Shown here: in pieces, positions 47,365-56,244 of the stretch
Position numbering within the stretch: the stretch's first letter is position 1
How the letters are laid out: every line of letters starts with the position of its first letter
Assembly: GCF_001514495.1 (NCBI RefSeq)
Contig: NZ_BCNM01000001.1
Span: 434,001-498,000, forward strand
Length of the DNA: 64,000 bases
Reading direction: 5' to 3'
Source: Paenibacillus pabuli NBRC 13638
Lineage (GTDB): Bacteria > Bacillota > Bacilli > Paenibacillales > Paenibacillaceae
The notes under the pieces: model-generated
What the model was told of the DNA's origin: nothing
What the model saw: the letters and a program-made list of their open reading frames with translations, nothing else
Database searches by the model: none
Position numbers and translations under genes: made by a program

Positions 47365-48606
47365 TTATATGAACTTATTTTGTCTATTAATTTGTAACCT
47401 GGATAAATCACCATCTAAATTTTTCAGATTCGGAAGGAATGCTGCGGCGCCCGAACAAAGCAAGGGAAGAAGACCCAAAGACAAGAATAGGATAGGCAGA
47501 CCGTAGCGTTCTGCCACCGCTGCACCTGCCAAAGCACCTACAGGCTGCAGTCCTCCACCAATTAGGAAACGTATAGAGTTGACTCTACCTTGCAGAGGTC
47601 CAGGAACAAGCGTGCCATGCAAAGAAGAACTGAGAGAACCAAAGAAAGGTCCTGCAGCACCAGCGATACATAAGGCAACGAGTGCAAACGGGTAACTCGG
47701 GAATAGGCCCAGTAAGGCGTTAAAAAGCCCGATGATTGAAAGACTGCCCAGCATCACTGTCCGTCGTCTTTTGATTTCACCCAACCACGAGATGACTACT
47801 AATCCTACTAATGTGCCACATGCGGAAGCAGTGGTCAGTGTGCCCATAGCAGCGGCATCCCGATGTAACACTTCACGTACAAAAGGAATCATCATCGTCC
47901 AGATGGCCACAGAAGACATGTTACTGATCGCAACCATTCCCATAATCGAGAGCATGGCGGGGAAACTACGATAAAAGGAGAACCCTTCATGAATATCTCT
48001 GATATAAGCTTTAATGGAAAAGGAGTCCTTTGCTGCCGCTGGCTTCTGCATTGCGGGAAGACAGAGCAGTGTGGCGATGGCGGCGGTGTAACATACGGCG
48101 TTGATGCCAAGCGTCGGCAACGCTCCGGCGGCGGCAGTAAGCGCTCCGGCCAGGGCCGGCCCCAACAAGGCAGCTGCATTACGGCAGCCGTCGATTACCG
48201 CGAATGAACGCACCAGTTTGCGTTCACCTGATACTCCCGGAACAATAGCCATCGCTGTGGGCATGAATAGGGCAGAACACGCCCCGCTCAGCCCTGCGGC
48301 CAGAAAAAGATGCCATAATTGCAAGTGGCCCGCGAGTCCCAGACTCAGCGGTAATAAGAGAGCAAGTAATCTAACAGCAGCGAGCACTGCCATGAACCGG
48401 CCACGGTGTAACCGATCGGACAAAGGCGAGCCGATCAACCGAAAGGCTACTTCTAGAATCGTAAAGCTTAGTGCCATCGCACCCATGGCCATTTTAGATG
48501 CAGTTATTTCATAGACAAGCCATTCCATAGCCAGAAGACCAAATACGTCACCAAAAGAACTAAGAGTAACAGTAGCTAATAAACCATAATAACTGCGCTT
48601 AAGCAT
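47365..48606 (-). CDS. MFS transporter
   Basis: 413 residues with twelve predicted spans. LSDRLHRGRFMAVLAAVRL holds the loop 2-3 motif of the major facilitator family. Closest in style to the macrolide/multidrug efflux-type permeases (12 spans, duplicated halves), substrate unknown. ATG 48606 has GGAGGAG 5 bases upstream; the longer frame from 48747 overlaps the regulator gene. It follows the ArsR-type regulator by 40 bases, suggesting a regulator-exporter operon. Confidence 0.87.
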   Translation of the reverse strand: MLKRSYYGLLATVTLSSFGDVFGLLAMEWLVYEITASKMAMGAMALSFTILEVAFRLIGSPLSDRLHRGRFMAVLAAVRLLALLLPLSLGLAGHLQLWHLFLAAGLSGACSALFMPTAMAIVPGVSGERKLVRSFAVIDGCRNAAALLGPALAGALTAAAGALPTLGINAVCYTAAIATLLCLPAMQKPAAAKDSFSIKAYIRDIHEGFSFYRSFPAMLSIMGMVAISNMSSVAIWTMMIPFVREVLHRDAAAMGTLTTASACGTLVGLVVISWLGEIKRRRTVMLGSLSIIGLFNALLGLFPSYPFALVALCIAGAAGPFFGSLSSSLHGTLVPGPLQGRVNSIRFLIGGGLQPVGALAGAAVAERYGLPILFLSLGLLPLLCSGAAAFLPNLKNLDGDLSRLQINRQNKFI

Positions 48607-48646
48607 GAGAGCTCCTCCGTATGCGTGGGTTAAAGGGACCTGATGA

Positions 48647-49552
48647 TCATTCTTCGATATAAGCTGAAATCTGTTCCGAAAGTTTGTTGAGGGCTTCCAG
48701 ACGCAGGCTGTAAGAGGTCGTTTTTTGGTTGTAATGTACGATGACAAGCCCCGCTGCCCTCAAGGAAATCAGATGGTAGTGCACCGTACTTTTAGAAAGT
48801 TTAACCTCGCTAACGATCTCGGTGAAGGTTAATTGTCTTCCGGCCAACAGACGAAGGATGTATAATCTGGTTTCGTCGGACAATGCTCGTGTTAGACGCA
48901 ACAGCTTATGTTCAGGCCGACCCGCTGCTGGAGGGAGAATATCGGCAGAGTAACTGGTGAAAATCACTTCATCAAAGATTGCTGAGGTGACAAAGGGACG
49001 GGCATGATATTGAGGGATTAGAATCACTTGTTTGAGCAGAGGGGTGGGATAAAGACGCATACCCTCCGTAGCCTCCTCATAGACCTCTAGGTCATTGGTT
49101 CCGTTTAGAGTGGACCGTCTGGTTTCAGCTTCTAAGGCAAGACCTTCAACAATCGCCGAATCGATTTGACTGAAATAGTGGGCATCCCATTCACGCAGCG
49201 CTTCGGATGTCCGACTGCGCAGTTCCGGGAGATTGGAGGGAACGGACAACTTCACGTTAGCAGCGATGTCATACAGCTGGCCTGTAGACAGATCTTCAAG
49301 CCACTCCAAAAAACCACTCACTGAGCGTTCTCCAGGACAACTCCAAATATAAGGCGCAAGGCTGAAATCGCCTACAAGCTTTATCGTCTCCCGCATTTGT
49401 TGGAGTTTGGCAGGTGCGAATCGATCCTGCACTTCTCGAACCCACAGTTTTCCAGCATCCAGAGCATTATGATTCTGTTTGCTCATGAAAACCGTCAGGC
49501 TACTTACACATTCATAAATGGGTGCGAAATCAACTTTCACTTTGTAGTTCAT
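48647..49552 (-). CDS. ArsR-type winged-helix regulator with DUF5937-like N-terminal domain
   Basis: 301 residues. The last ~80 residues are an ArsR winged helix: ALSDETRLYILRLLAGRQLT and VKLSKSTVHYHLISLRAAGL. The first ~200 residues form a separate sensing domain of the type found in DUF5937 regulators. GAGGAG lies 12 bases before the ATG. First gene of a two-gene unit with the MFS exporter, which it probably controls. Confidence 0.82.
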   Translation of the reverse strand: MNYKVKVDFAPIYECVSSLTVFMSKQNHNALDAGKLWVREVQDRFAPAKLQQMRETIKLVGDFSLAPYIWSCPGERSVSGFLEWLEDLSTGQLYDIAANVKLSVPSNLPELRSRTSEALREWDAHYFSQIDSAIVEGLALEAETRRSTLNGTNDLEVYEEATEGMRLYPTPLLKQVILIPQYHARPFVTSAIFDEVIFTSYSADILPPAAGRPEHKLLRLTRALSDETRLYILRLLAGRQLTFTEIVSEVKLSKSTVHYHLISLRAAGLVIVHYNQKTTSYSLRLEALNKLSEQISAYIEE

Positions 49553-49678
49553 AGCTCGAAATTTCTCCTCGTCTTTATTGTTCTATATTTATAGAACAAC
49601 TAATTTGTTTTATTGTATACGAACAATTATGGGTTTGCAACAAAAATGTCCAATGATTTTTACTGATTCTCTTCAACG

Positions 49679-49722
49679 AAAAAAGACGTTCCAAGGATGG
49701 GAGCACCTGAAGAAACGTCTTT
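49679..49722 (-). terminator. Intrinsic terminator of the MBL-fold hydrolase gene
   Basis: AAAGACGTT (49682-49690) and AACGTCTTT (49714-49722) form a perfect 9-bp stem; a six-T run follows on the minus strand. Confidence 0.82.
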
Positions 49723-49802
49723 AGGATTTATTCTGAGAGTAAAATGAGCAGACCTGTTTTAAAATAACCGATTAATACTCTCCAAAAGAGTATATTGTAA
49801 CG

Positions 49803-50465
49803 TTAACCTTGTATGATTCCAGCTATCTGATCTTTCACATGTACATCACTCATTCCCCCGTGATAACAAACCACGGTTGTAAGGTCAAGATCTGCATACT
49901 TTCTCAATGATAGCTGTGCTGCATTCATATCTGGTGTGGTCGGGGCATGAATCCCCCCTAGTTTTCCGTTTACACTGTACATCGAATCCCCCGCAATAAG
50001 AGTTTTGCTTTCCTTCAAGTAAAGACTGATATGACCTGGTGTATGTCCAGGGGTATGGATGATCCGAATTCCGCCGCAAAACGACAGTTCCTGACCATCT
50101 ATTAGGGTATCGTGCACTGTGCCCTTTGGAGGATTGTCCAAATGACCATCTTTCAAGAGAGGCAGCTCCCCCTGAATATACGGTTTATCCAATTCGTGTG
50201 CATATACTGTAAGTTCGCTGCCACACGCCTGCAAAATTTCAGGAAGATTCCCTATATGATCGACATCCTGATGGGTCAATATCACCGCAGTTAATTTGTC
50301 TAACGGGACGCCAGCTTTTCCCATTGCCGCACGTAATTCCTCGAATTGACCTGGAAAACCAGTGTCTATTAGAATATTCATTTCTTGGTCCTTTAAAAGA
50401 ATGGGGTGGATCACATTCCCATGATAGTCCAGATGGAGCATTTCGACTCCCTTTGAAATTTCCAT
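49803..50465 (-). CDS. MBL-fold metallohydrolase
   Basis: 220 residues. The metal motif is T-H65-x-D67-x-D69-H70; the more common second His is Asp, as in the YflN-like branch. HTPGHTPGHISLY, AGDSMYSVNG and CYHGG supply the remaining ligands. Substrate not predictable; relatives hydrolyse thioesters, lactones or phosphoesters. GGAGG lies 9 bases before the ATG. Single-gene unit with its own terminator. Confidence 0.88.
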   Translation of the reverse strand: MEISKGVEMLHLDYHGNVIHPILLKDQEMNILIDTGFPGQFEELRAAMGKAGVPLDKLTAVILTHQDVDHIGNLPEILQACGSELTVYAHELDKPYIQGELPLLKDGHLDNPPKGTVHDTLIDGQELSFCGGIRIIHTPGHTPGHISLYLKESKTLIAGDSMYSVNGKLGGIHAPTTPDMNAAQLSLRKYADLDLTTVVCYHGGMSDVHVKDQIAGIIQG

Positions 50466-50701
50466 AATATTAGTCCTCCGTAGAAAGAAATAGTATCTCT
50501 TTGTAAACGAATCAACTTCGTAAAAAGATACGGAATAGAAAAAGGGGAAGGGAGGATATAACTTCTAAAAAAAGTTTTAAAATGATATTTTGAGATATAG
50601 ACAGTTTCTTCAAAAATAATATTAATGGTAATATAAAAAAGGAGGGAATATCATTTAGCTTACACAGCTGGTACAGAAATGTTGGAGGTGCAGGATCTAT
50701 A

Positions 50702-51619
50702 ATGAAGAAATTAAGCTTGGCAACACTATTATTCTTAACGAGTTACGTATTATTCTCATCAAATTCAACGGAAGCTTCAACAACAGTTAAAACAGCTGTA
50801 CATACCTATAAAGGTCAACCGTATGTACAAATTAGTGGTGGAAATGCAACAGTTATAAAAAAAATAAATGATACTTTAAAGGAACATACAGTAAAAGTAG
50901 CGAATGACAACAAGGCTCTCCAACAGAATAATAGCGCAGCTTGGAACAAAACGAGCGTGAAAACAACTTACAATAATAATAAAATATTATCTGTAGCTTA
51001 CACAGATGGACTCAATTACAGCGATGACAATATAGGAACATATGTATCCATTATTTATAATTTTGATCTTGCAACAGGTGACCGAATTACATTATACGAT
51101 GTAGTAGATTCTGATCAAAAAAAGGCCAATCTTGTGTCTATTTTATCTCATAACCTTCAGCTCAAGTATAATAAGGGAATTAAAATTTATGAAAAGAGCA
51201 TATATGATATTCCCATAAGCTCTTCCACACCATTTTATTACTACGATAATGGTATAGTTATTCGATTTTATCCCTCTCAAGTTGCAGAATTGTCAGAGGG
51301 ATTTATAGACATAAAGGTTCCATTCTCACAGTTAAATGAAGAAATAAATAGATTGGATCCTCTTAGCACTTATTTAGATTATCTCCAAAACAATGTGACT
51401 GATTTTGTTGATACTGAGATGGAATACTTTGATGGATACAGTATAAGGAATAGTTATCAACTCTTAAATGGTGAAATATGGATGCAAGTAGAGCCGAATT
51501 TTTTTAGCCTACAATCATTGTATCCGAAAGTACGTATATATAAAGATAAAACACGCTATTATATGTGGGTTGAGGGTACAGATGACGCAGTAGAAGTTGA
51601 GAGGATTAGAAATTTCTAA
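50702..51619 (+). CDS. Secreted DUF3298/RsiV-C-like protein
   Basis: 305 residues with a signal peptide (MKKLSLATLLFLTSYVLFSS, cleavage near TEAST). The middle and C-terminal parts match the DUF4163/DUF3298 pair found in PdaC and in the outer part of the anti-sigma factor RsiV: IIYNFDLATGDRITLYDVV and DNGIVIRFYPSQVAELSEG. No catalytic domain or membrane anchor accompanies it. Base composition is visibly richer in A and T than in neighbouring genes, which may reflect transfer. GGAGGTG precedes the ATG. Confidence 0.75.
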   Translation: MKKLSLATLLFLTSYVLFSSNSTEASTTVKTAVHTYKGQPYVQISGGNATVIKKINDTLKEHTVKVANDNKALQQNNSAAWNKTSVKTTYNNNKILSVAYTDGLNYSDDNIGTYVSIIYNFDLATGDRITLYDVVDSDQKKANLVSILSHNLQLKYNKGIKIYEKSIYDIPISSSTPFYYYDNGIVIRFYPSQVAELSEGFIDIKVPFSQLNEEINRLDPLSTYLDYLQNNVTDFVDTEMEYFDGYSIRNSYQLLNGEIWMQVEPNFFSLQSLYPKVRIYKDKTRYYMWVEGTDDAVEVERIRNF

Positions 51620-51636
51620 GCATAGCATTTATTTCT

Positions 51637-51662
51637 AAGCCGCCCTTCTGGGCGGCTTTTTG
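51637..51662 (+). terminator. Intrinsic terminator after the DUF3298-like gene
   Basis: AAGCCGCCC and GGGCGGCTT form a perfect 9-bp stem around TTCT, then Ts. Confidence 0.93.
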
Positions 51663-51897
51663 CATATTTTTTTCTTGTAGGTACAAGTCGATTTTTAGAA
51701 GGGGAGCAGACATAATCTAAACATATTAGAGATTAATCTTTAGTTTGCCAGGTTTTTATGTAACCGCTATCATTCTATAATTTAGTCAGAAAGGAGGTAA
51801 AAGTAAAAAAGATCAAATGGCAAACTGATACACATCACAGAGAATCAAACTAATCGTAGTTTTTTAGTGAAAATACAATCATATCAGGAGGTAGAGT

Positions 51898-52533
51898 ATG
51901 TTCAAATTTGGTAAAAAAATGTTGACGGTCGTTCTGGCAGCTTCCATGAGTTTTGGGGTATTTGCGGCAACTTCAAGTGCGGCGACAGATTATTGGCAAA
52001 ATTGGACCGATGGCGGCGGTACAGTTAATGCTGTTAATGGATCAGGCGGTAATTACAGTGTGACATGGCAAAATACAGGGAATTTTGTGGTGGGTAAAGG
52101 GTGGAATGTCGGATCTCCAAACCGGACAGTTAACTATAATGCAGGCGTGTTTGCACCATCTGGCAATGGGTATTTGACCCTCTACGGATGGACGAGAAAT
52201 TCACTTATCGAATATTACGTTGTGGACAGCTGGGGTACGTATCGACCAACGGGAAGTTATAAAGGTACTGTGAACAGTGATGGTGGCACGTATGATATTT
52301 ATACGACGATGCGGTACAATGCACCTTCCATTGATGGCACACAAACCTTTGCCCAGTACTGGAGTGTAAGGCAGTCGAAGAGACCGACAGGTGTCAACTC
52401 TGCAATCACATTCAGCAACCATGTGAACGCCTGGGCAAGCAAAGGAATGAATCTGGGCAGCAGCTGGTCTTATCAGGTATTAGCGACAGAAGGATATCAA
52501 AGCAGCGGAAGTTCAAACGTGACGGTGTGGTAA
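51898..52533 (+). CDS. xynA: Endo-1,4-beta-xylanase, GH11
   Basis: 211 residues, signal peptide of about 28 (cleavage near TSSA-ATDYW), mature part about 20 kDa. GH11 xylanases cut the xylan backbone outside the cell with retention. The nucleophile is Glu105 in [10 protein letters not shown] and the acid/base Glu198 in [11 protein letters not shown]; the thumb [17 protein letters not shown] is intact. Very close in length and motifs to B. subtilis XynA. CAGGAGGT precedes the ATG. It has its own upstream region and no linked transporter. Confidence 0.96.
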   Translation: MFKFGKKMLTVVLAASMSFGVFAATSSAATDYWQNWTDGGGTVNAVNGSGGNYSVTWQNTGNFVVGKGWNVGSPNRTVNYNAGVFAPSGNGYLTLYGWTRNSLIEYYVVDSWGTYRPTGSYKGTVNSDGGTYDIYTTMRYNAPSIDGTQTFAQYWSVRQSKRPTGVNSAITFSNHVNAWASKGMNLGSSWSYQVLATEGYQSSGSSNVTVW

Positions 52534-52600
52534 TCCATCCAAGTTAAGCACTTTTTATGATGTCAAACAGGATGTAATACATCATCAATCCGGATGCGTT

Positions 52601-52632
52601 AAGGCCGTTTCTCGTCAGATAAACGGCTTTCG
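52601..52632 (+). terminator. Probable terminator after xynA
   Basis: AAGGCCGTTT (52601-52610) and AAACGGCTTT (52621-52630) pair fully with one G-U; only a short T stretch follows. CCGGATGCG occurs on both sides of it (52590 and 52639). Confidence 0.6.
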
Positions 52633-52700
52633 ACGTTGCCGGATGCGAATGGAAAAAATCATTCATATTATTTTCCCATTAGCTTAAAGGAGATCGTTCA

Positions 52701-53540
52701 ATGAGAAAGCTATTAATGTTATTTTTAATAGCAACAATGATAGTGATCAGCGCGTGCTCGCAGGATAAACCCGAACCAAAGGATAACCTTGTATTCGTGG
52801 AAGGCGGGACGTTTAAGAACAGCAAATCCAATTTCGCCGGGAGAGGTGTGACCCTGTCGAATTTTTATATTGGTAAATATGAGGTAACTCAAAAAGAATG
52901 GGAAGATGTCATGGGGAACAACCCCTCCGGATTCCAAGGAGACCAGCTGCCAGTGGAGATGGTGAGTTGGTATGACGTGGTAGAGTACTGCAATCAAAGA
53001 AGTATTCAAGAAGGCTTGAAGCCGCATTACAATATAGATAAAAATACCAAGGACCTGAATAATAAGAATGATAACGATAATTTGAAATGGACAGTAACGA
53101 TTAATGAGGGAACTAACGGTTACCGACTGCCTACAGAAGCGGAATGGGAATATGCCGCAAGCGGAGGTCAGGAGAGCAAGAATTACACATACAGTGGGAG
53201 TAATAATGCCGACGAAGTCGCATGGTATTGGAAGAACGCCGGAGACAAAATCTTAAGCGGAGATTGGAACTGGCCTGCCATAGAGAGCAACAAAAATAAA
53301 ACAAAAACGATAGGTACCCAGAAACCCAACGAGCTTGGAATCTATGATATGTCTGGCAATGTAAGAGAATGGTGCTGGGACTGGTACAGCGACTCTGAGA
53401 ACCAAACTGCTTCCTTTCGGGTGGTGAAGGGCGGGGGCTGGATCGGCGGTGTTAACAATAACGAAATCGCTTTTCGAGGAAAATTCGATGCAAATGGTTA
53501 TGGTCCCGATCAGGGTTTTCGTGTTGTTCGCGGAGAATAG
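52701..53540 (+). CDS. Lipoprotein with SUMF1/FGE-type domain
   Basis: 279 residues. A lipoprotein signal ends ISAC-SQD. The remainder is a formylglycine-generating-enzyme fold: YIGKYEVTQKEWEDVMG, PVEMVSWYDVVEYCN, YRLPTEAEWEYAASGG, LGIYDMSGNVREWCWDWY and the C-terminal DQGFRVVRGE. The active-site Cys pair of true FGE is missing from the GGGWIGGVNNNEIAFRG region, so sulfatase maturation is unlikely; a non-catalytic binding role is more plausible. It lies outside the cytoplasm. A helical, Asn/Asp/Lys-rich insert (residues about 110-130) is unusual. Confidence 0.85.
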   Translation: MRKLLMLFLIATMIVISACSQDKPEPKDNLVFVEGGTFKNSKSNFAGRGVTLSNFYIGKYEVTQKEWEDVMGNNPSGFQGDQLPVEMVSWYDVVEYCNQRSIQEGLKPHYNIDKNTKDLNNKNDNDNLKWTVTINEGTNGYRLPTEAEWEYAASGGQESKNYTYSGSNNADEVAWYWKNAGDKILSGDWNWPAIESNKNKTKTIGTQKPNELGIYDMSGNVREWCWDWYSDSENQTASFRVVKGGGWIGGVNNNEIAFRGKFDANGYGPDQGFRVVRGE

Positions 53541-53894
53541 CCGAAACGTCGTAAGTGCCCGAACCATTTAAGCAGGCCCATATGCTGCAAAGTAATTCGT
53601 TGAACATAAAGAGATGCACCACGCTAATCTAGATTAGCCGGGGCATCTCTTTTTGAGATACTTGTAATTCTTTTTAAAGCAGTGGTTGATCATGAATCAC
53701 CGGCTTTACTAATATGCATTGTCGTACAATCCGAACCTCTATTATGCAGGATCAAAAAGTATCCTACGATACAAAAATGATCGGATCATACAAAAAAGTG
53801 CGTACTACTCAACGATCAGAGAACCTGATAATCTAACAATCAAACGGCAAGCTGAACTGTCGTTCAATATATAATCACTGATGGGGTGAAGAAA
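53541..53894. other. Intergenic region with terminator, operator-like element and promoter
   Basis: It holds the terminator at 53608, a palindrome GTATC-CTAC-GATAC (53758-53771 area), the 13-base element AGTGCGTACTACT (53797-53809), which is repeated exactly at 56177-56189, and TATAAT at 53870-53875. Confidence 0.5.
53608..53655 (+). terminator. Intrinsic terminator after the SUMF1-type lipoprotein gene
   Basis: AAAGAGATGC and GCATCTCTTT pair over 10 positions. The loop contains a perfect 16-base palindrome GCTAATCTAGATTAGC (53623-53638), giving a long two-part hairpin followed by Ts. Confidence 0.85.
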
Positions 53895-55322
53895 ATGCCA
53901 GAATATCAATTTCATTTGAAAGAAAAACGTATCGCATGGGGAAACACAATAGATGTAGAGTCTCTCATTGGCACGCATCCACAAGACTCGATTAGACCAG
54001 GCGAAAATTCAGCACTGGATTGGAAATTGCCAGAAGGCATATATAGAGCAAAAGAGGTCGTCATAGAGCTGGATAAACTGCTTGAGGCCATACTTGTTCA
54101 GCTTGGCGAACCGATAAACGGCGATCCTTCGGTGTTGTTGGATAGCCTTGAGGCTAATTTGGCGATCTCCGGTGATGGGTCATCGCTACCACTTGGGCCT
54201 TTGGCTTTAAAGGATAAGCCGGGTGTTGAAATTACGGCACAAGCGGCACGCATTGGTGAACAATTGGTTCTGTGGGCACGAGAGATTAATTCCGAAAAAA
54301 GAGCTCTCGCACAATATGGACGGGAAGTCCTGGGAGAGCTGGAGTTTAGAAGTCATTGCTATGGTCATACCCTGATCCCGGAAGCTATTGCTCAGGTTTG
54401 GGGACCCATTGGGGGACCAAGAGTTATGCAGCTATATAATGAATACCTGCACCAATTTGTACTGCTGCGGGATGCATTACTTCCCTTTGCCAATTGGGAA
54501 CAAGTACCGTTTGAAGTCAAGGAACATACGCAATATAAAGGACTACGTTTTGTGGAGCCTGCCCGTAAGGTCTTTTTAACTCAATTGCTCGGGAAGGAAT
54601 TAACTCACAAGGCGATTATTCAGTATGCACAGAGTGTGCTTAGCTCGGGTTTGACCTCTGCTGGTTATGGCTTTCAATATCCTTTGGGGACCGTATTTCC
54701 AGCTGGCTTGGGGGAGTCGGCTGGTAAGGCTGCGCGTTATCTTCTGAAGTGGCATCCGGTACAAACCATTCAGGCAGAAGATACACAAGATATAGTGTCC
54801 ATCTCATTCGAATACGAGTATGACGATTATTATGCGGCACCCCGCAACGAAGCAGGAACGGGTATTCCGGGTAGCAAGGACCTACTTCACATTTCTGAAG
54901 AGCACAGTGATCTTCCATCCATCGCACGGTTGCTGCCGAATACAGATTCAGACCGAACAACCATTCGTTTCAGTCTGGAGAGGGGAGGTTGCTTATTTAC
55001 AGTAGATCTCGGCCAACTCTTTAGAGGCCATCGATTTTCATATCGGCCAGATGGGAACATTAATTCCATGAGTGCTATGATGAAGCGAACATCAACCAGT
55101 TTTCATCGGGTAGAGGACATACTGTCGCATTCTGGATTGGTGACAAATACGGATGAGGGAATCCATTTCATTCCGACGGGCAGAAATGAACTTGTGCAAT
55201 GGGCTTTGTTAGGCAAGTTGTATCCTGAAAATGTGGTGTTGTTGGAAAAAGGTGATGAAGAGGAGCTGGAAGCAGCTTTTGTTTCCGGGAAAGGATATGG
55301 AACACAATTCATGGTGTTGTAA
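53895..55322 (+). CDS. Protein of unknown function, 475 residues
   Basis: No family recognised. There is no signal peptide and no membrane span, so it is cytosolic. The N-terminal third is acidic (IELDKLLEAILVQLGEP region); the middle has WGPIGGPRVMQLYNEYLHQF and a segment with several aromatic residues EYEYDDYYAAPRNEAGTG; the C-terminus has FRGHRFSYRPDGN. ATG 53895 has GGGGTGA 5-9 bases upstream; the in-frame GTG 53886 overlaps that site. It shares an upstream 13-base element with the HxlR/arginase-fold promoter region, so it may belong to the same regulon. Confidence 0.7.
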   Translation: MPEYQFHLKEKRIAWGNTIDVESLIGTHPQDSIRPGENSALDWKLPEGIYRAKEVVIELDKLLEAILVQLGEPINGDPSVLLDSLEANLAISGDGSSLPLGPLALKDKPGVEITAQAARIGEQLVLWAREINSEKRALAQYGREVLGELEFRSHCYGHTLIPEAIAQVWGPIGGPRVMQLYNEYLHQFVLLRDALLPFANWEQVPFEVKEHTQYKGLRFVEPARKVFLTQLLGKELTHKAIIQYAQSVLSSGLTSAGYGFQYPLGTVFPAGLGESAGKAARYLLKWHPVQTIQAEDTQDIVSISFEYEYDDYYAAPRNEAGTGIPGSKDLLHISEEHSDLPSIARLLPNTDSDRTTIRFSLERGGCLFTVDLGQLFRGHRFSYRPDGNINSMSAMMKRTSTSFHRVEDILSHSGLVTNTDEGIHFIPTGRNELVQWALLGKLYPENVVLLEKGDEEELEAAFVSGKGYGTQFMVL

Positions 55323-55401
55323 TTCTTTAAACACTTATGATAGATGATCGGACGGCGGCAGCGTATTCAAATAGAGCTGCTGCCGTCCAATCACGACAAT
55401 T

Positions 55402-55785
55402 TTAATTTGCGTTAACGATCTCACGGGGAGAGTCATCATTGTCGCAGAATACTTCGTCGGGAAATTTCTCGATATAGGTTGTGCCAAACTTGCACAACAT
55501 CTGAAGCATGGGGGCCAGTTCCTCGCCCAGATCGGACAAATAATATTCTACTTTTGGTGGTGCAACCGGGTAGACCTTGCGAATAATCAAACCATCGGTT
55601 TCAAGCATTCTGAGCTGCATCGTGATCATGCGTTGGGTAGCGTCAGGAAGAAGTCGCTGCAGCTCATTAAACCGAAGGGGACCTTTGGTTAAGTGATTGA
55701 GTATAGAAATTTTCCATTTTCCGCTAAGTAAGCCCATAACAATTTCCGAGGTGCAGCGATAGGTCTTATTTCTAAAGTTAATCAT
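55402..55785 (-). CDS. HxlR-family (DUF24) transcriptional regulator
   Basis: 127 residues. The winged helix reads MGLLSGKWKISILNHLTKGP and RFNELQRLLPDATQRMITMQL; the wing ends with YPVAPPKVEYYLSD. Cys11 lies where redox-sensing DUF24 members such as YodB and HypR carry their reactive Cys. The start is uncertain: ATG 55785 overlaps its GGAGG, while ATG 55797 and GTG 55806 lie upstream. All overlap the end of the preceding HxlR gene, so translation is coupled to it. Confidence 0.82.
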   Translation of the reverse strand: MINFRNKTYRCTSEIVMGLLSGKWKISILNHLTKGPLRFNELQRLLPDATQRMITMQLRMLETDGLIIRKVYPVAPPKVEYYLSDLGEELAPMLQMLCKFGTTYIEKFPDEVFCDNDDSPREIVNAN

Positions 55786-56140
55786 CCTCCAACACATCTC
55801 TTTCACTTTGATTTTTTACTCCCCACTCACATAAGTCTTCCAGAACGGGCAATAACGTTTCCGCCTTAAGTGTCAGACTGTATTCCACTTTAGGAGGGAC
55901 TTGAGGATACTCTTTCCGTTCGACCATACCATCTGCTTCCAATTCTTTTAGTTGTGAACTCAATGTTTTGAACGTAATCGCTCCAATCTGTCTTTTCAGT
56001 TCATTAAAGCGTACCGGTTGGTTTTCAGCCAAAAGATAAATAATGACCATCTTCCATTTGCCGCCAATAACAGACAGTGTGTAGCCAAAAGGGGTGTCTT
56101 GAATATGTTTTACCTTACCTTGAAATTCAGCCATACTCAT
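55778..56140 (-). CDS. HxlR-family (DUF24) transcriptional regulator
   Basis: 120 residues: FGYTLSVIGGKWKMVIIYLL and RFNELKRQIGAITFKTLSSQLKEL, given by its core RFNELKRQIGAITFKTL, then YPQVPPKVEYSLT. No Cys at the N-terminal redox position, unlike the overlapping partner gene. The ribosome site AAAGGAT is weak. Divergent from the arginase-fold gene, with a GTAGTAC/GTACTAC palindrome in between, which these regulators may bind. Confidence 0.85.
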   Translation of the reverse strand: MSMAEFQGKVKHIQDTPFGYTLSVIGGKWKMVIIYLLAENQPVRFNELKRQIGAITFKTLSSQLKELEADGMVERKEYPQVPPKVEYSLTLKAETLLPVLEDLCEWGVKNQSERDVLEDD

Positions 56141-56159
56141 ATTAGTGCTATCCTTTCAG

Positions 56160-56189
56160 GTAGTACCTATCATAATAGTGCGTACTACT
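56160..56189. promoter_or_regulatory. Candidate HxlR operator between divergent genes
   Basis: GTAGTAC (56160-56166) and GTACTAC (56182-56188) are perfect inverted arms 15 bases apart. The right part, AGTGCGTACTACT (56177-56189), is found again at 53797-53809. Confidence 0.6.
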
Positions 56190-56244
56190 TTTTGATTTGC
56201 GTTCAGTTTATACTAACCTTACTTTGAAGTAAAGGAGAGAGAAC

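Noticed and set aside
51791..51828. Micro-ORF after an AAGGAGG before xynA
   Set aside because: The first ATG is about 20 bases from the ribosome-like site and the frame stops after three codons.
52701..53540. SUMF1-type lipoprotein as maturase of the sulfatase at 22265
   Set aside because: It lacks the FGE active-site cysteines and is outside the membrane, whereas the sulfatase is cytosolic; the genes are 29 kb apart.
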